A stretch of 64,000 nt of DNA from Halobacterium sp. R2-5. GTDB taxonomy: Archaea > Halobacteriota > Halobacteria > Halobacteriales > Halobacteriaceae. The stretch lies in NCBI RefSeq assembly GCF_011734195.1, contig NZ_JAANTH010000002.1, forward strand, positions 682,001 through 746,000, given 5' to 3'. The position numbers were made by a program, and so were the translations under genes. This document shows, in pieces, positions 51,926 through 59,794 of this stretch (within the stretch, counting starts at the first letter, position 1; the number at the start of each line of letters is the position of its first letter). Below the pieces are notes generated by a model. The model saw nothing but the letters and a program-made list of their open reading frames with translations, was not told the origin of the DNA and did no database searches.

Positions 51926-52327
51926 ATGAGCGTCCAGGACCGCGAGGAGGCCGACGGACAGCGCGCCGAGACCACGGTGGAGGTCCGCGCGACCGGGCAC
52001 GTCCGCCGCGAACTCGGCACGCACAGCATGGAGTTCACCTTCGAGGGCGACACCCTCGGGGAGTTCCTCGACGCGTTCTTCGACGAGTACGGCCTCGAAG
52101 AGATGCTGCTCGCGGAGACCGAGGAAGAGGAGACCGCGGCGACGTGGGCGAACTACCCCGGGGACCCGCCCGGCCGCTGGGAGCGCAACCCCGAGGGCGA
52201 GCGCACCCGGGCGTACGCTCGCGTGCTCGTCAACGGCCGCTTCAACGAACTCCTCGACGGGTTCTCCACCGAACTGGAGGACGGCGACCGCGTCGCGCTC
52301 ACCTACCCGTTCTCGTACTGCTTCTAG
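51926..52327 (+). CDS. MoaD/ThiS-like protein without the Gly-Gly tail
   Basis: 133 residues. An acidic N-terminal tail is followed by a beta-grasp-like domain ([77 protein letters not shown]), with a roughly 35-residue insertion ([21 protein letters not shown]). MoaD relatives end in Gly-Gly for sulfur transfer; this one ends YPFSYCF, so it cannot form a thiocarboxylate in the usual way, unless a Cys thiol at the tail acts instead. Members of this haloarchaeal group accompany AOR-type enzymes. It might be a structural subunit of a pterin enzyme or an antagonist. Stops overlap with msrB (CTAG). Confidence 0.78.
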   Translation: MSVQDREEADGQRAETTVEVRATGHVRRELGTHSMEFTFEGDTLGEFLDAFFDEYGLEEMLLAETEEEETAATWANYPGDPPGRWERNPEGERTRAYARVLVNGRFNELLDGFSTELEDGDRVALTYPFSYCF

Positions 52328-52752
52328 CCCTCGGGCTCGAAGTCGAGCGCGACCGAGTTGATGCAGAAGCGCTCTCCCGTAGGCTCCGGGCCGTCCTCGA
52401 AGACGTGGCCGAGGTGGCCGCCGCAGGTCGCGCAGACGACCTCCGTGCGCTCCATCCCGCGGCTGTGGTCGGGCCGGCGCTCGACTGCGTCGCTGTCGGC
52501 GGCGTCCCAGAAGCTCGGCCACCCGCAGTGCGCGTCGAACTTCGTGTCCGCGTCGAACAGCACCTCGCCGCAGCCCGCACACCGGTACGTGCCGTCGTCG
52601 TCGCGGTCGACGTGCTCGCCCGAGTAGGGCCGCTCGGTGCCGGCCTCGCGGAGGACTTCGTACTCCTCGTCGCTGAGCCGCTCGCGCCACTCCGCCTCGC
52701 TCTCCGGGACGTCTCGGGCGTTCGCGCCGCCGGCTTCGGAGCTGTCACTCAT
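52324..52752 (-). CDS. msrB: Peptide-methionine (R)-S-oxide reductase MsrB
   Basis: 142 residues. It repairs methionine-R-sulfoxide in oxidised proteins. Zinc ligands CAGCGE and CATCGG, the GWPSFWDA motif and the catalytic Cys in RFCINSVAL are all present, as is [13 protein letters not shown] at the N-terminal side. An N-terminal acidic extension of about 20 residues is halophilic. The gene converges with the MoaD-like gene with overlapping stops and lies 48 bases after the esterase gene region on the other side. Confidence 0.95.
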   Translation of the reverse strand: MSDSSEAGGANARDVPESEAEWRERLSDEEYEVLREAGTERPYSGEHVDRDDDGTYRCAGCGEVLFDADTKFDAHCGWPSFWDAADSDAVERRPDHSRGMERTEVVCATCGGHLGHVFEDGPEPTGERFCINSVALDFEPEG

Positions 52753-52800
52753 ACCAGCACGTAGGCACCGACGGCGGGTAAACGTACAGGTCGTCGCGGC

Positions 52801-53436
52801 TCAGAGGCTCCCGAGGATGTCGGCGGCGTGTTCGAGCTCGTCCTCGTTGACGGTGTGGCCCATGCCCTCGTAGATGCGCTCGGTGACGTCCGCGTTCATC
52901 GACTCGAAGACGTCGCGGGTCTCGTGGACGCGCTCCTCGGGGATGTGGGGGTCGCGGTCGCTGCACCCGAGGAAGACGGGGGTCTCGTCGAGGTCGCCGT
53001 CGTAGTCATGGGTCGTCCCCTCGGGGCCGTGCAGGCCGCCGGAGAACGCGACGAACCCGCCGAAGCGCTGGGGGTTGCGCGCGACGAACTCGCTGCCGAG
53101 ACACGACCCCTGCGAGAACCCGAGGAGGGCGACGCGGTCGGCGGGCACGTGCTCGGTGACGTCCGCGAAGACGTCGCTCACGAGGCCGAGCGCGGAGCTC
53201 AGCCACGGTTCGTTCTCCTCGGTTGGTTCGAGGAAGCTGTTCGGGTACCAGGTCGCGCGGGCGGCCTGCGGCGCGACGAACGCGGTGCCCTCGCTCGGGA
53301 GGTCGTCGGCGAACCCGAGCATTCCCTGCGCTCGCGCGCCGCGGCCGTGCAGCAAAATTACGGCCCGCTCGGCGTCCGCGAGGGAGGGGCCGCGGTGCTC
53401 GACTGGCTGTCCGGCGTGGGGGTCGGCGTCGCTCAT
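52801..53436 (-). CDS. Alpha/beta hydrolase (carboxylesterase/phospholipase type)
   Basis: 211 residues. The fold is that of the small phospholipase/carboxylesterase group: VILLHGRGARAQGML (oxyanion loop), the nucleophile elbow GFSQGSCLGS (Ser near residue 113), catalytic Asp in FLGCSDRDPHIP and His in GMGHTVNEDE. No export signal, so probably cytoplasmic and acting on short esters or acyl-glutathione-like thioesters. The ATG at 53436 begins MSDADPHAGQ; a longer in-frame extension adds a basic stretch unlike the family. Transcribed with msrB in the same direction, 48 bases apart. Confidence 0.88.
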   Translation of the reverse strand: MSDADPHAGQPVEHRGPSLADAERAVILLHGRGARAQGMLGFADDLPSEGTAFVAPQAARATWYPNSFLEPTEENEPWLSSALGLVSDVFADVTEHVPADRVALLGFSQGSCLGSEFVARNPQRFGGFVAFSGGLHGPEGTTHDYDGDLDETPVFLGCSDRDPHIPEERVHETRDVFESMNADVTERIYEGMGHTVNEDELEHAADILGSL

Positions 53437-53580
53437 GCGGCCACGTACTCCACCCACACGTAAACCGTTCAGCTAACCTCGGAGCCATCCGGTGACGGAC
53501 GCGTCACCGAGAGCGCAGTTTCACTGTGATACCTGATTCCAGCCGGAACCACTATGCGTGGGGGCTGCCTACGTGCTCGC

Positions 53581-53943
53581 ATGGCAGACGAGCGATACAG
53601 CGAGGAGGCCTGCAGCGTCATCGACTCGCTGGAGCAGATCGGCTCCCAGTGGCGGCTCATCGTGCTCCACGACCTCCAGGAGGGAGAGAAGCGCTTCAAC
53701 GAGCTGAAGCGCTCGACGGACGCCAGCTCGCGGACGCTCTCCCGCGTGCTCGACGACCTCCAGGAGATGGGGTTCGTCAACCGGCGCCTCGAAGAGGAGT
53801 CCCCGGTGGCGACGTACTACTCGCTGACCGCGAAGGGCGAGTCGCTGTTCCCGGTGTTCGACGCCATCGAGGAGTGGGCCGAGGAGTGGCTCGGCGACGA
53901 GGAGGACACCGCCGACGCCGTCACGTCGCTCGCCGACACCTGA
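53581..53943 (+). CDS. HxlR-family winged-helix transcription regulator
   Basis: 120 residues. CSVIDSLEQIGSQWRLIVLHDLQEGEKRFNELKRS (in parts) is the signature first half, with Cys at residue 11, and the recognition helix lies near TDASSRTLSRVLDDLQEMGFV, followed by the wing. HxlR proteins answer to aldehyde, reactive sulfur or oxidative signals, and the nearby Cys may be redox-active. The ATG at 53581 gives the usual length. It is divergent from the esterase and convergent with the NhaC antiporter; MsrB, esterase and regulator together suggest a stress-response group, an inference. Confidence 0.88.
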   Translation: MADERYSEEACSVIDSLEQIGSQWRLIVLHDLQEGEKRFNELKRSTDASSRTLSRVLDDLQEMGFVNRRLEEESPVATYYSLTAKGESLFPVFDAIEEWAEEWLGDEEDTADAVTSLADT

Positions 53944-53980
53944 ACGCGTTCTCCATCCGTGACGCGGTCCGGACCCGGAG

Positions 53981-55531
53981 TCAGTCGCTGGGCTGCGGGG
54001 CGCCCGGGCCGGTGATATCGAACTCCGAGAACACGTACACGAGGCCGCCGAGCAGGATCACGCCGGCCGGCAGCAGGAGGTACGGCGTCACGGAGAGGTA
54101 CCCCCAGACGAGGAACAGCGCGATGGCGACCACGAACGCCGTCGCGGCGTAGTAAATCTGGGTGCGGACGTGGTCGATGTGGTCGGCGCCCGTGAACGTC
54201 GAGGACAGCACGGTCGTGTCGCTGATCGGCGAGCAGTGGTCGCCGAAGATGGCTCCGGAGAACACCGCGCCGATGACGGGGCCGAGCGCGCCCATGCCGG
54301 AGACCTCGACCGCCAGCGGCACCGCGATGGGGGTGATGATTCCCATCGTCCCCCACGACGTCCCGGTGGTGAACGACGTGAACCCGGCGGCGACCGCGAC
54401 CACGACCAACAGCAGTCCCGGCGTCACGAGCCCCTCCGCGACGGACGTGACGTACTGGCCGGTGCCCAGTTCCGTGGTCACGGTGCCGATAGACCACGCG
54501 AGTACGAGAATCGTGTTCGCGGTCATCATGATCTTCATCCCGTCGACGAACGTCTCGACGCTCTCGCCGAACGAGAGGATGCCGTGGCGGAGCCCGAAGT
54601 ACCCCGCCGAGAGGACCATCCCGGCCGCGCCCCAGACCAGCGACAGCGCCCAGTTCGCGGCGCCGAGCACGCCCACGAGGTCGCCGCCCGCTCTCCCGGT
54701 CCAGTAGACGCCGACGAGCGTGACCGCGACCAGCATGACGATCGGGACGACGAACGACCGCACCATCGGCTTCGTCGTCTCGGGTTTGCCGAGGTCGCCC
54801 TCGATGTCCTGCATCGGCTGGGCGTCGTCGCGCAGCACCTTCCCGGTCGAACTCGCGCGCGCCTCGGCGGTCTTCATCTCGCCGAAGTCCCGCCCCGAGA
54901 TGACGATGATGCCGACCATCAGGACGGCCAGCAGGCAGTAGAAGTTGAACGGGATCGAGCGCAGGAACGTCACGAACGCCGCGGGCGCCGTCTCGGAGAT
55001 GCCGGCGGCGCTGTACCCCTCCTCTATCATCGACACCTGGAACGCGATCCAGTCCGAGAACATGAACGTCGCGACGGGCGCGGCCGTCGAGTCGACGACG
55101 TAGGAGAGCTTCTCGCGGCTGATGTCGTGGCTGTCGGTGACGTCGCGCATCGCCGTCCCGACGATGGCGGTGTTCGCGTAGTCGTTGAAGAACACCAGCA
55201 TCCCGAGAACCCACGCCGCGACGCCGGCCTGCCGCCGGTTCTCCAGCCGCGAGGCGGCCCAGTCGCGGACGGCGAACGACCCGCCGAGCCGCCAGATGAA
55301 CCCGACGCCGGCGCCCAGCAGGAACGTGAACACGAGGATGGACACGTGGAACTCCGTCGCGATGGACGCGATGATCCAGTCGAACGTCGTCCCGAGGCCG
55401 TGCCCGCCCGTGTAGATTATCGCGCCCGCCCACACCCCCACGAGCAGTCCCGGTATCGCGCGCCGTGACACGATGGCCGCGACGATGGCTAGCACTGGCG
55501 GTACCACCGAAAGTGCGCCATAGGTTGCCAT
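53981..55531 (-). CDS. NhaC-family Na+/H+ antiporter
   Basis: 516 residues with about twelve membrane helices. It likely exchanges sodium for protons, or malate for lactate as NhaC relatives such as MleN do. The FFNDYANTAIVGTAMRDV and SDWIAFQVSM loops, GTSWGTMGIITPIAVPL and IFGDHCSPISDTTVLSST are the family motifs. A cytoplasmic loop at about 205-255 is acidic. The ATG at 55531 lies 20-25 bases after a TATA-like CATACATAG on the minus strand (55545-55553), so transcription starts at or near the ATG. Confidence 0.92.
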   Translation of the reverse strand: MATYGALSVVPPVLAIVAAIVSRRAIPGLLVGVWAGAIIYTGGHGLGTTFDWIIASIATEFHVSILVFTFLLGAGVGFIWRLGGSFAVRDWAASRLENRRQAGVAAWVLGMLVFFNDYANTAIVGTAMRDVTDSHDISREKLSYVVDSTAAPVATFMFSDWIAFQVSMIEEGYSAAGISETAPAAFVTFLRSIPFNFYCLLAVLMVGIIVISGRDFGEMKTAEARASSTGKVLRDDAQPMQDIEGDLGKPETTKPMVRSFVVPIVMLVAVTLVGVYWTGRAGGDLVGVLGAANWALSLVWGAAGMVLSAGYFGLRHGILSFGESVETFVDGMKIMMTANTILVLAWSIGTVTTELGTGQYVTSVAEGLVTPGLLLVVVAVAAGFTSFTTGTSWGTMGIITPIAVPLAVEVSGMGALGPVIGAVFSGAIFGDHCSPISDTTVLSSTFTGADHIDHVRTQIYYAATAFVVAIALFLVWGYLSVTPYLLLPAGVILLGGLVYVFSEFDITGPGAPQPSD

Positions 55532-55965
55532 ATCTAGAGCTTTCTATGTATGTTTCCGTGAACGTTTCGGTGGTCTCGACGACTGCCGGGCCCGGCGCTG
55601 CGACCGTCCGCGGCGGGGCGCGGTCAGAACGACAGCAGCGCGGCGACCACGCGTCTCCCGGCTGTACTCGCCGCGGGGCTTGGAGACGCGTCGCGTCACC
55701 CCGAGTCGAGGCCCGGGGCGTCCGGTGCGCGAGTCGTGTGAGCGCCCTCGGCGACGCGATGGATAAGCCGAATCCCGGTGCGGAGTGAAAGTGAAACTCT
55801 CGATAGCTAGACCAGAAAGACTCGAAAACAAACGCTTCACGCCCGCAATCACAGCGACGGCGCTCCGTCTGACGCCGCTCCACTTTCACCCGCAGACGGG
55901 TAGCGGAACCGTGCTGGGTCGCACCGAACCGGCAGACCTTACGGCGCTCCCGGGCAAGCACGCCC
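55532..55965. other. Intergenic region with no gene found
   Basis: 434 bases between the divergent NhaC and DUF5820-like genes. Its left edge holds the NhaC promoter. The rest has stop codons in all long frames, a mixed composition with an A-rich stretch at 55788-55833 and no clear hairpin, tRNA or conserved RNA. A gene for an RNA cannot be excluded, but nothing supports one. Confidence 0.55.
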
Positions 55966-56349
55966 ATGAGCGCGTTCGACGACCTCCCCGACGGCTGGCG
56001 GGTGTGGAACGACGACGAGGGCGGCGCGATTCTCGTCTACCGGCCCGACGTCTTCGACACCCAGCAGTACCCGGCCGCCTGTCTCCCGACGATTCGCGTC
56101 ACGCCGCGCCCGCCCACGCAGCGCAAGCGCCGCGCGAACTCCCAGTCCTCGGGCTGGTTCGTCTTCCTCCGCCTCGAACCCGAGGTGCGCGTGAAGGACG
56201 CCGACGCCCGATTCGACTCCCGGGAGGCCGCAGAAACGGGCGCGGTCGACCTCGCGGAGCGCTTCGCCGCGGGCGGCGTCGACCACCGCGGCGCCTACCA
56301 GATTCCCCGCGAGGACTACCTCGACGCGCTCGACGAACTCACGGGCTAA
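55966..56349 (+). CDS. Small protein, DUF5820-like, function unknown
   Basis: 127 residues. DLPDGWRVWNDDEGGAILVYRPDVFDTQQYPAACLPTIRVTPR is a compact beta-rich domain with conserved-looking Trp and Pro residues, followed by basic KRKRRANS-type residues and an acidic helical end. It resembles a haloarchaea-restricted family I know as DUF5820, with moderate confidence. No motif gives a function. It begins at the ATG 55966 and shares its stop with the convergent kinase in a CTAA at 56346-56349. Confidence 0.7.
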   Translation: MSAFDDLPDGWRVWNDDEGGAILVYRPDVFDTQQYPAACLPTIRVTPRPPTQRKRRANSQSSGWFVFLRLEPEVRVKDADARFDSREAAETGAVDLAERFAAGGVDHRGAYQIPREDYLDALDELTG

Positions 56350-56795
56350 GCGCTCTCCGCGAGCCACTCCCGAACGCGTTCGTACGCGAGGTCCACCGCC
56401 TCCTCCATACGGAGAACGTCCGTGTCCACGACGAAGTCGGCGTCCGGCCGGTCGAACTCGTCGTAGATCACCTTCACCGCGCGTTCCGATACACCCTCTC
56501 GCTCGTGGTTCCGGCGGATGCAGGTGTCCCGGTCGGCGGTCACCAGAATCACGTACACGTCCGGGAACTCCCGGATTCGCTGTTGGTACTTCGACTCGTA
56601 GAACGTCCCGTCGAGCAGCCAGTTCGCGTCGGGCGCGTCCGCTACGCGCTCGAACAGCCGCTCGTAACGCGGCGACGACAGGTCGTCCGTGTGAACCACG
56701 CGGAAGTCAAGCCCATGGGCTTCCAGTCGTCGCTCCAGCCCCAGCGCCACCGTCGTCTTCCCCGCCGCGGGCGGCCCGCACACGACCAGTATCAC
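56346..56795 (-). CDS. P-loop kinase of the adenylyl-sulfate/seryl-tRNA kinase type
   Basis: 149 residues. Walker A GPPAAGKTTVALGLERRL near the N-terminus, HTDDLSSPRYERLFE in the position of the acceptor-binding Asp motif, and WLLDGTFYESKYQQRIRE as the second strand are the features of small kinases such as PSTK or AAA-like uncharacterised kinases. The substrate is unknown. I chose the GTG at 56795 (MILVVCGPP), because the P-loop strand should lie at the very N-terminus; the longer in-frame extension is a basic stretch from the repeat-rich region. Monocistronic. Confidence 0.78.
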   Translation of the reverse strand: MILVVCGPPAAGKTTVALGLERRLEAHGLDFRVVHTDDLSSPRYERLFERVADAPDANWLLDGTFYESKYQQRIREFPDVYVILVTADRDTCIRRNHEREGVSERAVKVIYDEFDRPDADFVVDTDVLRMEEAVDLAYERVREWLAESA

Positions 56796-56965
56796 GGCTA
56801 GGCTCTCGGTGGTTCGTCGGGTAGGTGTTCGGGTTAGGTCTCGTGCTCGTACGAGTGTGTGCGTCGGTCGTTGACGATGGTTTCTCGAAAGCCCCGAGGC
56901 TGTAGATTCGGTGCGCTCGCTGCGCGTCCCGTCACTCGCTGTGCTCATTCCTGCGGTGCTTGTTC

Positions 56966-56985
56966 CGGGAGAGCAAGCTCTCCCG
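56966..56985. repeat. Palindrome GAGAGCAAGCTCTC type, copy 1
   Basis: CGGGAGAGC and GCTCTCCCG around AA (56966-56985). A second copy with a changed but still paired outer stem lies at 62015-62034, so pairing rather than sequence seems to be kept. Confidence 0.55.
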
Positions 56986-57038
56986 ACGTTCGCCTCACTG
57001 CGTTCGGCTCACCGTCGGCCGGGTTCGCCGAGCGAGCA

Positions 57039-57098
57039 GCCCCTTTCAGTCCCGCCCAGTACTGACTGACCAACCGGATCGGGTGGACTGAAAGGGGC
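57039..57098. repeat. Inverted repeat with 14-base arms
   Basis: GCCCCTTTCAGTCC at 57039-57052 and GGACTGAAAGGGGC at 57085-57098 are exact reverse complements, separated by 32 bases that include TACTGACTGACCAACCGG. The right arm is followed by GACGCGCTCGCG. It may be the two ends of a small mobile element or a transcription signal on both strands. Confidence 0.6.
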
Positions 57099-57247
57099 GA
57101 CGCGCTCGCGTTCACTTGTTCGCTCGCGACGCAAGCACCGAACGAAGTGAGGCGCGCAGCGAGCGAGCGGACGCGAGCGCGCCGGGGCTTTCTGGGCGTT
57201 CCCACTGCCTCACGCAGAGACAAAGCACTCCCCGAAAACAACGACTC

Positions 57248-59371
57248 CTAGTCCCGAATACGGCTGCCGCCCGGCGGCATGTACTTCTGAATCTCGTCGG
57301 GGCTGGCGACCTTCCGGACGAACGACTCGTCGGCGAAGCGCTCGCGGAGTTCGCGGTAGATGCGCTTGGCGGCGTCGCCCTGCGCGTACCGCCCGGGCTC
57401 CAGTTCCACCATCGTCTCGACGTCCTCGCGGACGGCGTCGATTGGGCCGCCGAGGACGCGCGTGTGCGGCTCGCAGGTGACGCCGACGCCCCACTCCGCG
57501 GCGAGGTCCCGGAAGTACGTGCGGTCGCCGCGAATCGCGAACCCGCCCTTCTCCAGGTACTCGCCGCTCTCGGGCGTCTTCGACACCTGGTCGGGCGACA
57601 CCATGTAGGCGTCACCGGCGCCGCGGCCGTCCTTCCAGACCGAGGAACAGCAGACCGCGAACTGTGCGGCCTGCCGCTTGCTCTTCTCGGGCACTTCGAT
57701 GTCCTTCGACGGTTCGCTCGGCGCCGAGGTCTTCAGCACGGTAACCGGGCCGCCGTGGGCCGAGGAGTGGAAGAACCGGTCGTAGCGGTCCATGTAGTTC
57801 TTCACGAGCTCCTCGTTCTGGTCGGCGTCCCGGCCGCCGATGACGAGGAAACCGTCCGACGTGCGGAACCAGCGGAACCGCTCGTACCACTGCTCCTGCT
57901 TGCGAATCGGAATCGACGAGCGGGAGAGCCAGTCGACGTCTTTCGCTTCCTCCTCGTCGTCGGGTTCGGCGGGCTCGTCCTCCCACTCGTCGCGGCGCTG
58001 TTTGGCGGCTTCGAGGTCCTCCCGGGTGTTCTCGATGGCCGCGCGGGCGCCCTCCTGTTTCTCCTCGATGCGCTTGGCCTCCTTGTAGTGCTCGTCGGCG
58101 TTCTTCTCGACGCCCGCTTCCGGGTCGAGCTCGATGGTGTGGTCGTCGATTTCGACGCGCACCGTTCCCTCGGACTCGTTCACGCCCGCGAACGCGTCCG
58201 CGCCGGTGACGTCGCCGGCGGCCTCGCGGAACGTCTCCGCGATCTCCTGCCAGCCGTGACCCGCCTCGCGGGCGTCACGCACCGTCGAGAGGAGGTCGTC
58301 GACGAGGTCGTAGTTCGCGTACAGCAGTTCGGCCTTCTCGCGTTCGGCGTCGGCCTGCTCGGCGAAGTCCTCGATGGCCTGCTCCTGCTGTTTGATGATG
58401 TGCTCGTGCTTCTGAATCTCCTGCTCGAAGTCCGGCTTCTGGGTGGTCTCCCCGCTCTCCTCCTCCTCGGTCGTGTCGAGGTTCGTGAAGTAGTCGTCGA
58501 GGGCGTCGTTGAACCGGTCGAACGCGTCCGACGGGAGGTCCGAGCGCTCGTCGAGCGCGAGCGGCGTCACGTCCACGCGCTGCCCGCGCGCCGCCTTCCC
58601 GTCCTCGTTCTCGCCCTCACCCGGCTCGAAGTAGACGCGCGGGTCGAGGTCGCCGGACTGGATCGCGTCCAGCAGCCGTTCGCTGGCGTCGTAGAGCGCG
58701 CGGAACTCCTCCTCGGTGGCGTCGTCGATATCCTTCGTCTTCTCGACGCCCGCCCGCGTGCAGAGCTCTTCGCCGTACAGCCCGCCGAAGTTCAGCTGGG
58801 TGGCGAGCGTGCGCACGAGGTCGGTGTCAGATTCGCGCATCTTCGCCGCGAACCCCTCGTAGTCCAGTTCGAGGGGGTTGACGCGCGCGCTCGGGAAGCC
58901 GTACTGGGAGCCCGGCGCGACCGTCCGGGACTGCAGGCGGACGGTGTCCAGGGAGTCCACGACCTCGCCGTTCTGGTCGACGACGGCGATGTTGCCGTCC
59001 CCGAACAGCTCCGCGACGATGGTGGTGTCCTGGTCCTCGCGGCGGAACTCGAACTCCAGAATCCGGTCGAAGCCGTGCTGGCGCACCTCGTGGAAGTCCG
59101 CGCCCGAGAGGCGGTTCCGCAGCATCTTCGCGAAGTTCGGGGGGCGGCCCGGCGCCGCCGGCACGTGCTCGGGCGCCGCGACGTGCGCGCGCTTCGTCTC
59201 CCCGACCTCTATCAGTAGTTCCACGCGGCCGCGGTCGAAGTCCCGCATCTTCAGGCGGAGGAGGTCGTCGCCGTAGAGGTAGGCCTTGTCGACTTTCGCC
59301 CCCTGGTAGCCGTTGAGTTCGGCAGTGAGGGCGACGAGGTCGACGCTCGTCAGCTCCCGCTTCTGGTCCAT
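57248..59371 (-). CDS. rqcH: Ribosome rescue factor RqcH (NFACT family)
   Basis: 707 residues. RqcH/Rqc2/NEMF binds stalled 50S subunits with peptidyl-tRNA and adds C-terminal alanine tails that mark the nascent chain for decay. The NFACT-N domain starts MDQKRELTSVDLVALTAEL and holds the Asp-Arg pair (HGFDRILEFEF) needed for tRNA binding; a helical coiled-coil region (about 320-500, KHEHIIKQQEQAIEDFAEQ) follows; and the NFACT-R domain near 520-640 reads RWFRTSDGFLVIGGRDADQN and YDRFFHSSAHGGPVTVLK. The end GGSRIRD is normal. Complete and well conserved. The gene stands alone between repeat-rich spacers. Confidence 0.95.
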   Translation of the reverse strand: MDQKRELTSVDLVALTAELNGYQGAKVDKAYLYGDDLLRLKMRDFDRGRVELLIEVGETKRAHVAAPEHVPAAPGRPPNFAKMLRNRLSGADFHEVRQHGFDRILEFEFRREDQDTTIVAELFGDGNIAVVDQNGEVVDSLDTVRLQSRTVAPGSQYGFPSARVNPLELDYEGFAAKMRESDTDLVRTLATQLNFGGLYGEELCTRAGVEKTKDIDDATEEEFRALYDASERLLDAIQSGDLDPRVYFEPGEGENEDGKAARGQRVDVTPLALDERSDLPSDAFDRFNDALDDYFTNLDTTEEEESGETTQKPDFEQEIQKHEHIIKQQEQAIEDFAEQADAEREKAELLYANYDLVDDLLSTVRDAREAGHGWQEIAETFREAAGDVTGADAFAGVNESEGTVRVEIDDHTIELDPEAGVEKNADEHYKEAKRIEEKQEGARAAIENTREDLEAAKQRRDEWEDEPAEPDDEEEAKDVDWLSRSSIPIRKQEQWYERFRWFRTSDGFLVIGGRDADQNEELVKNYMDRYDRFFHSSAHGGPVTVLKTSAPSEPSKDIEVPEKSKRQAAQFAVCCSSVWKDGRGAGDAYMVSPDQVSKTPESGEYLEKGGFAIRGDRTYFRDLAAEWGVGVTCEPHTRVLGGPIDAVREDVETMVELEPGRYAQGDAAKRIYRELRERFADESFVRKVASPDEIQKYMPPGGSRIRD

Positions 59372-59583
59372 GCTCCCGTTCTTGACGGGGGGAACCCCTC
59401 TGCCTTACGGTATGGGTGGTGCGGCGAAGCCGGACCACCAGACGCGAACGCGGAGCGAAGCGATGCGCGAGCCGCGGGGCCGACCGCAGGGAGGCCACGT
59501 TACGACGCGCGCGGCGGTGGATTCTCCGACCCTGCGAGCGCGCCCTGGTGTTATCTCCCCCGTCGAGCAACCGACCAGCACCG

Positions 59584-59790
59584 ATGAGCAAGCTCGCGCG
59601 GAAGTTCGACGCGCTGTCGTTCGAGAAACAGAGTATCGTGCTGGCGGCGGTGTTCGACCCGCTCGGGTTCGTCGCCGGCTACCTGCTCGGGCCGTCGGTC
59701 GGCGTCGAACCCATCGTGGGCGGCGCGCTCGGAGTCGTCGCGGCCAGCATCCCGACCTCGTTGCACGTGATGCGGCAGGCAGCGACCTGA
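59584..59790 (+). CDS. Small membrane-associated protein, function unknown
   Basis: 68 residues. SKLARKFDALSFEKQSIVLAAVFDPLGFVAGYLLG and VEPIVGGALGVVAASIPTSL suggest one or two membrane segments, rich in Gly and Val. No family recognised. I chose the ATG at 59584, since the long upstream extension in this frame crosses a palindromic spacer and is basic and low in structure. It converges on the ZIP gene, four bases from its stop. Confidence 0.65.
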   Translation: MSKLARKFDALSFEKQSIVLAAVFDPLGFVAGYLLGPSVGVEPIVGGALGVVAASIPTSLHVMRQAAT

Positions 59791-59794
59791 CGTG

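Larger units (their letters stand above)
56796..57247. other. Intergenic region with palindromic repeats
   Basis: 452 bases between the kinase and RqcH genes with no convincing protein gene. It contains a CGGGAGAGCAAGCTCTCCCG palindrome at 56966-56985, a 14-base inverted repeat at 57039-57098, and several CACTGCGTTCGGCTCACC-type segments like those near 62.0 kb. The RqcH gene ends at 57248. Confidence 0.6.

Noticed and set aside
55785-55965. A small protein gene in the spacer before the DUF5820-like gene
   Set aside because: The only open frame starts with GTG, is basic in a way unlike haloarchaeal proteins, and overlaps the next gene's start without a fitting promoter.
57039-57098. Inverted repeat as a CRISPR or small RNA locus
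   Set aside because: Only two arms exist and they are inverted, not direct; there is no third unit, no cas gene and no spacer of usual length.
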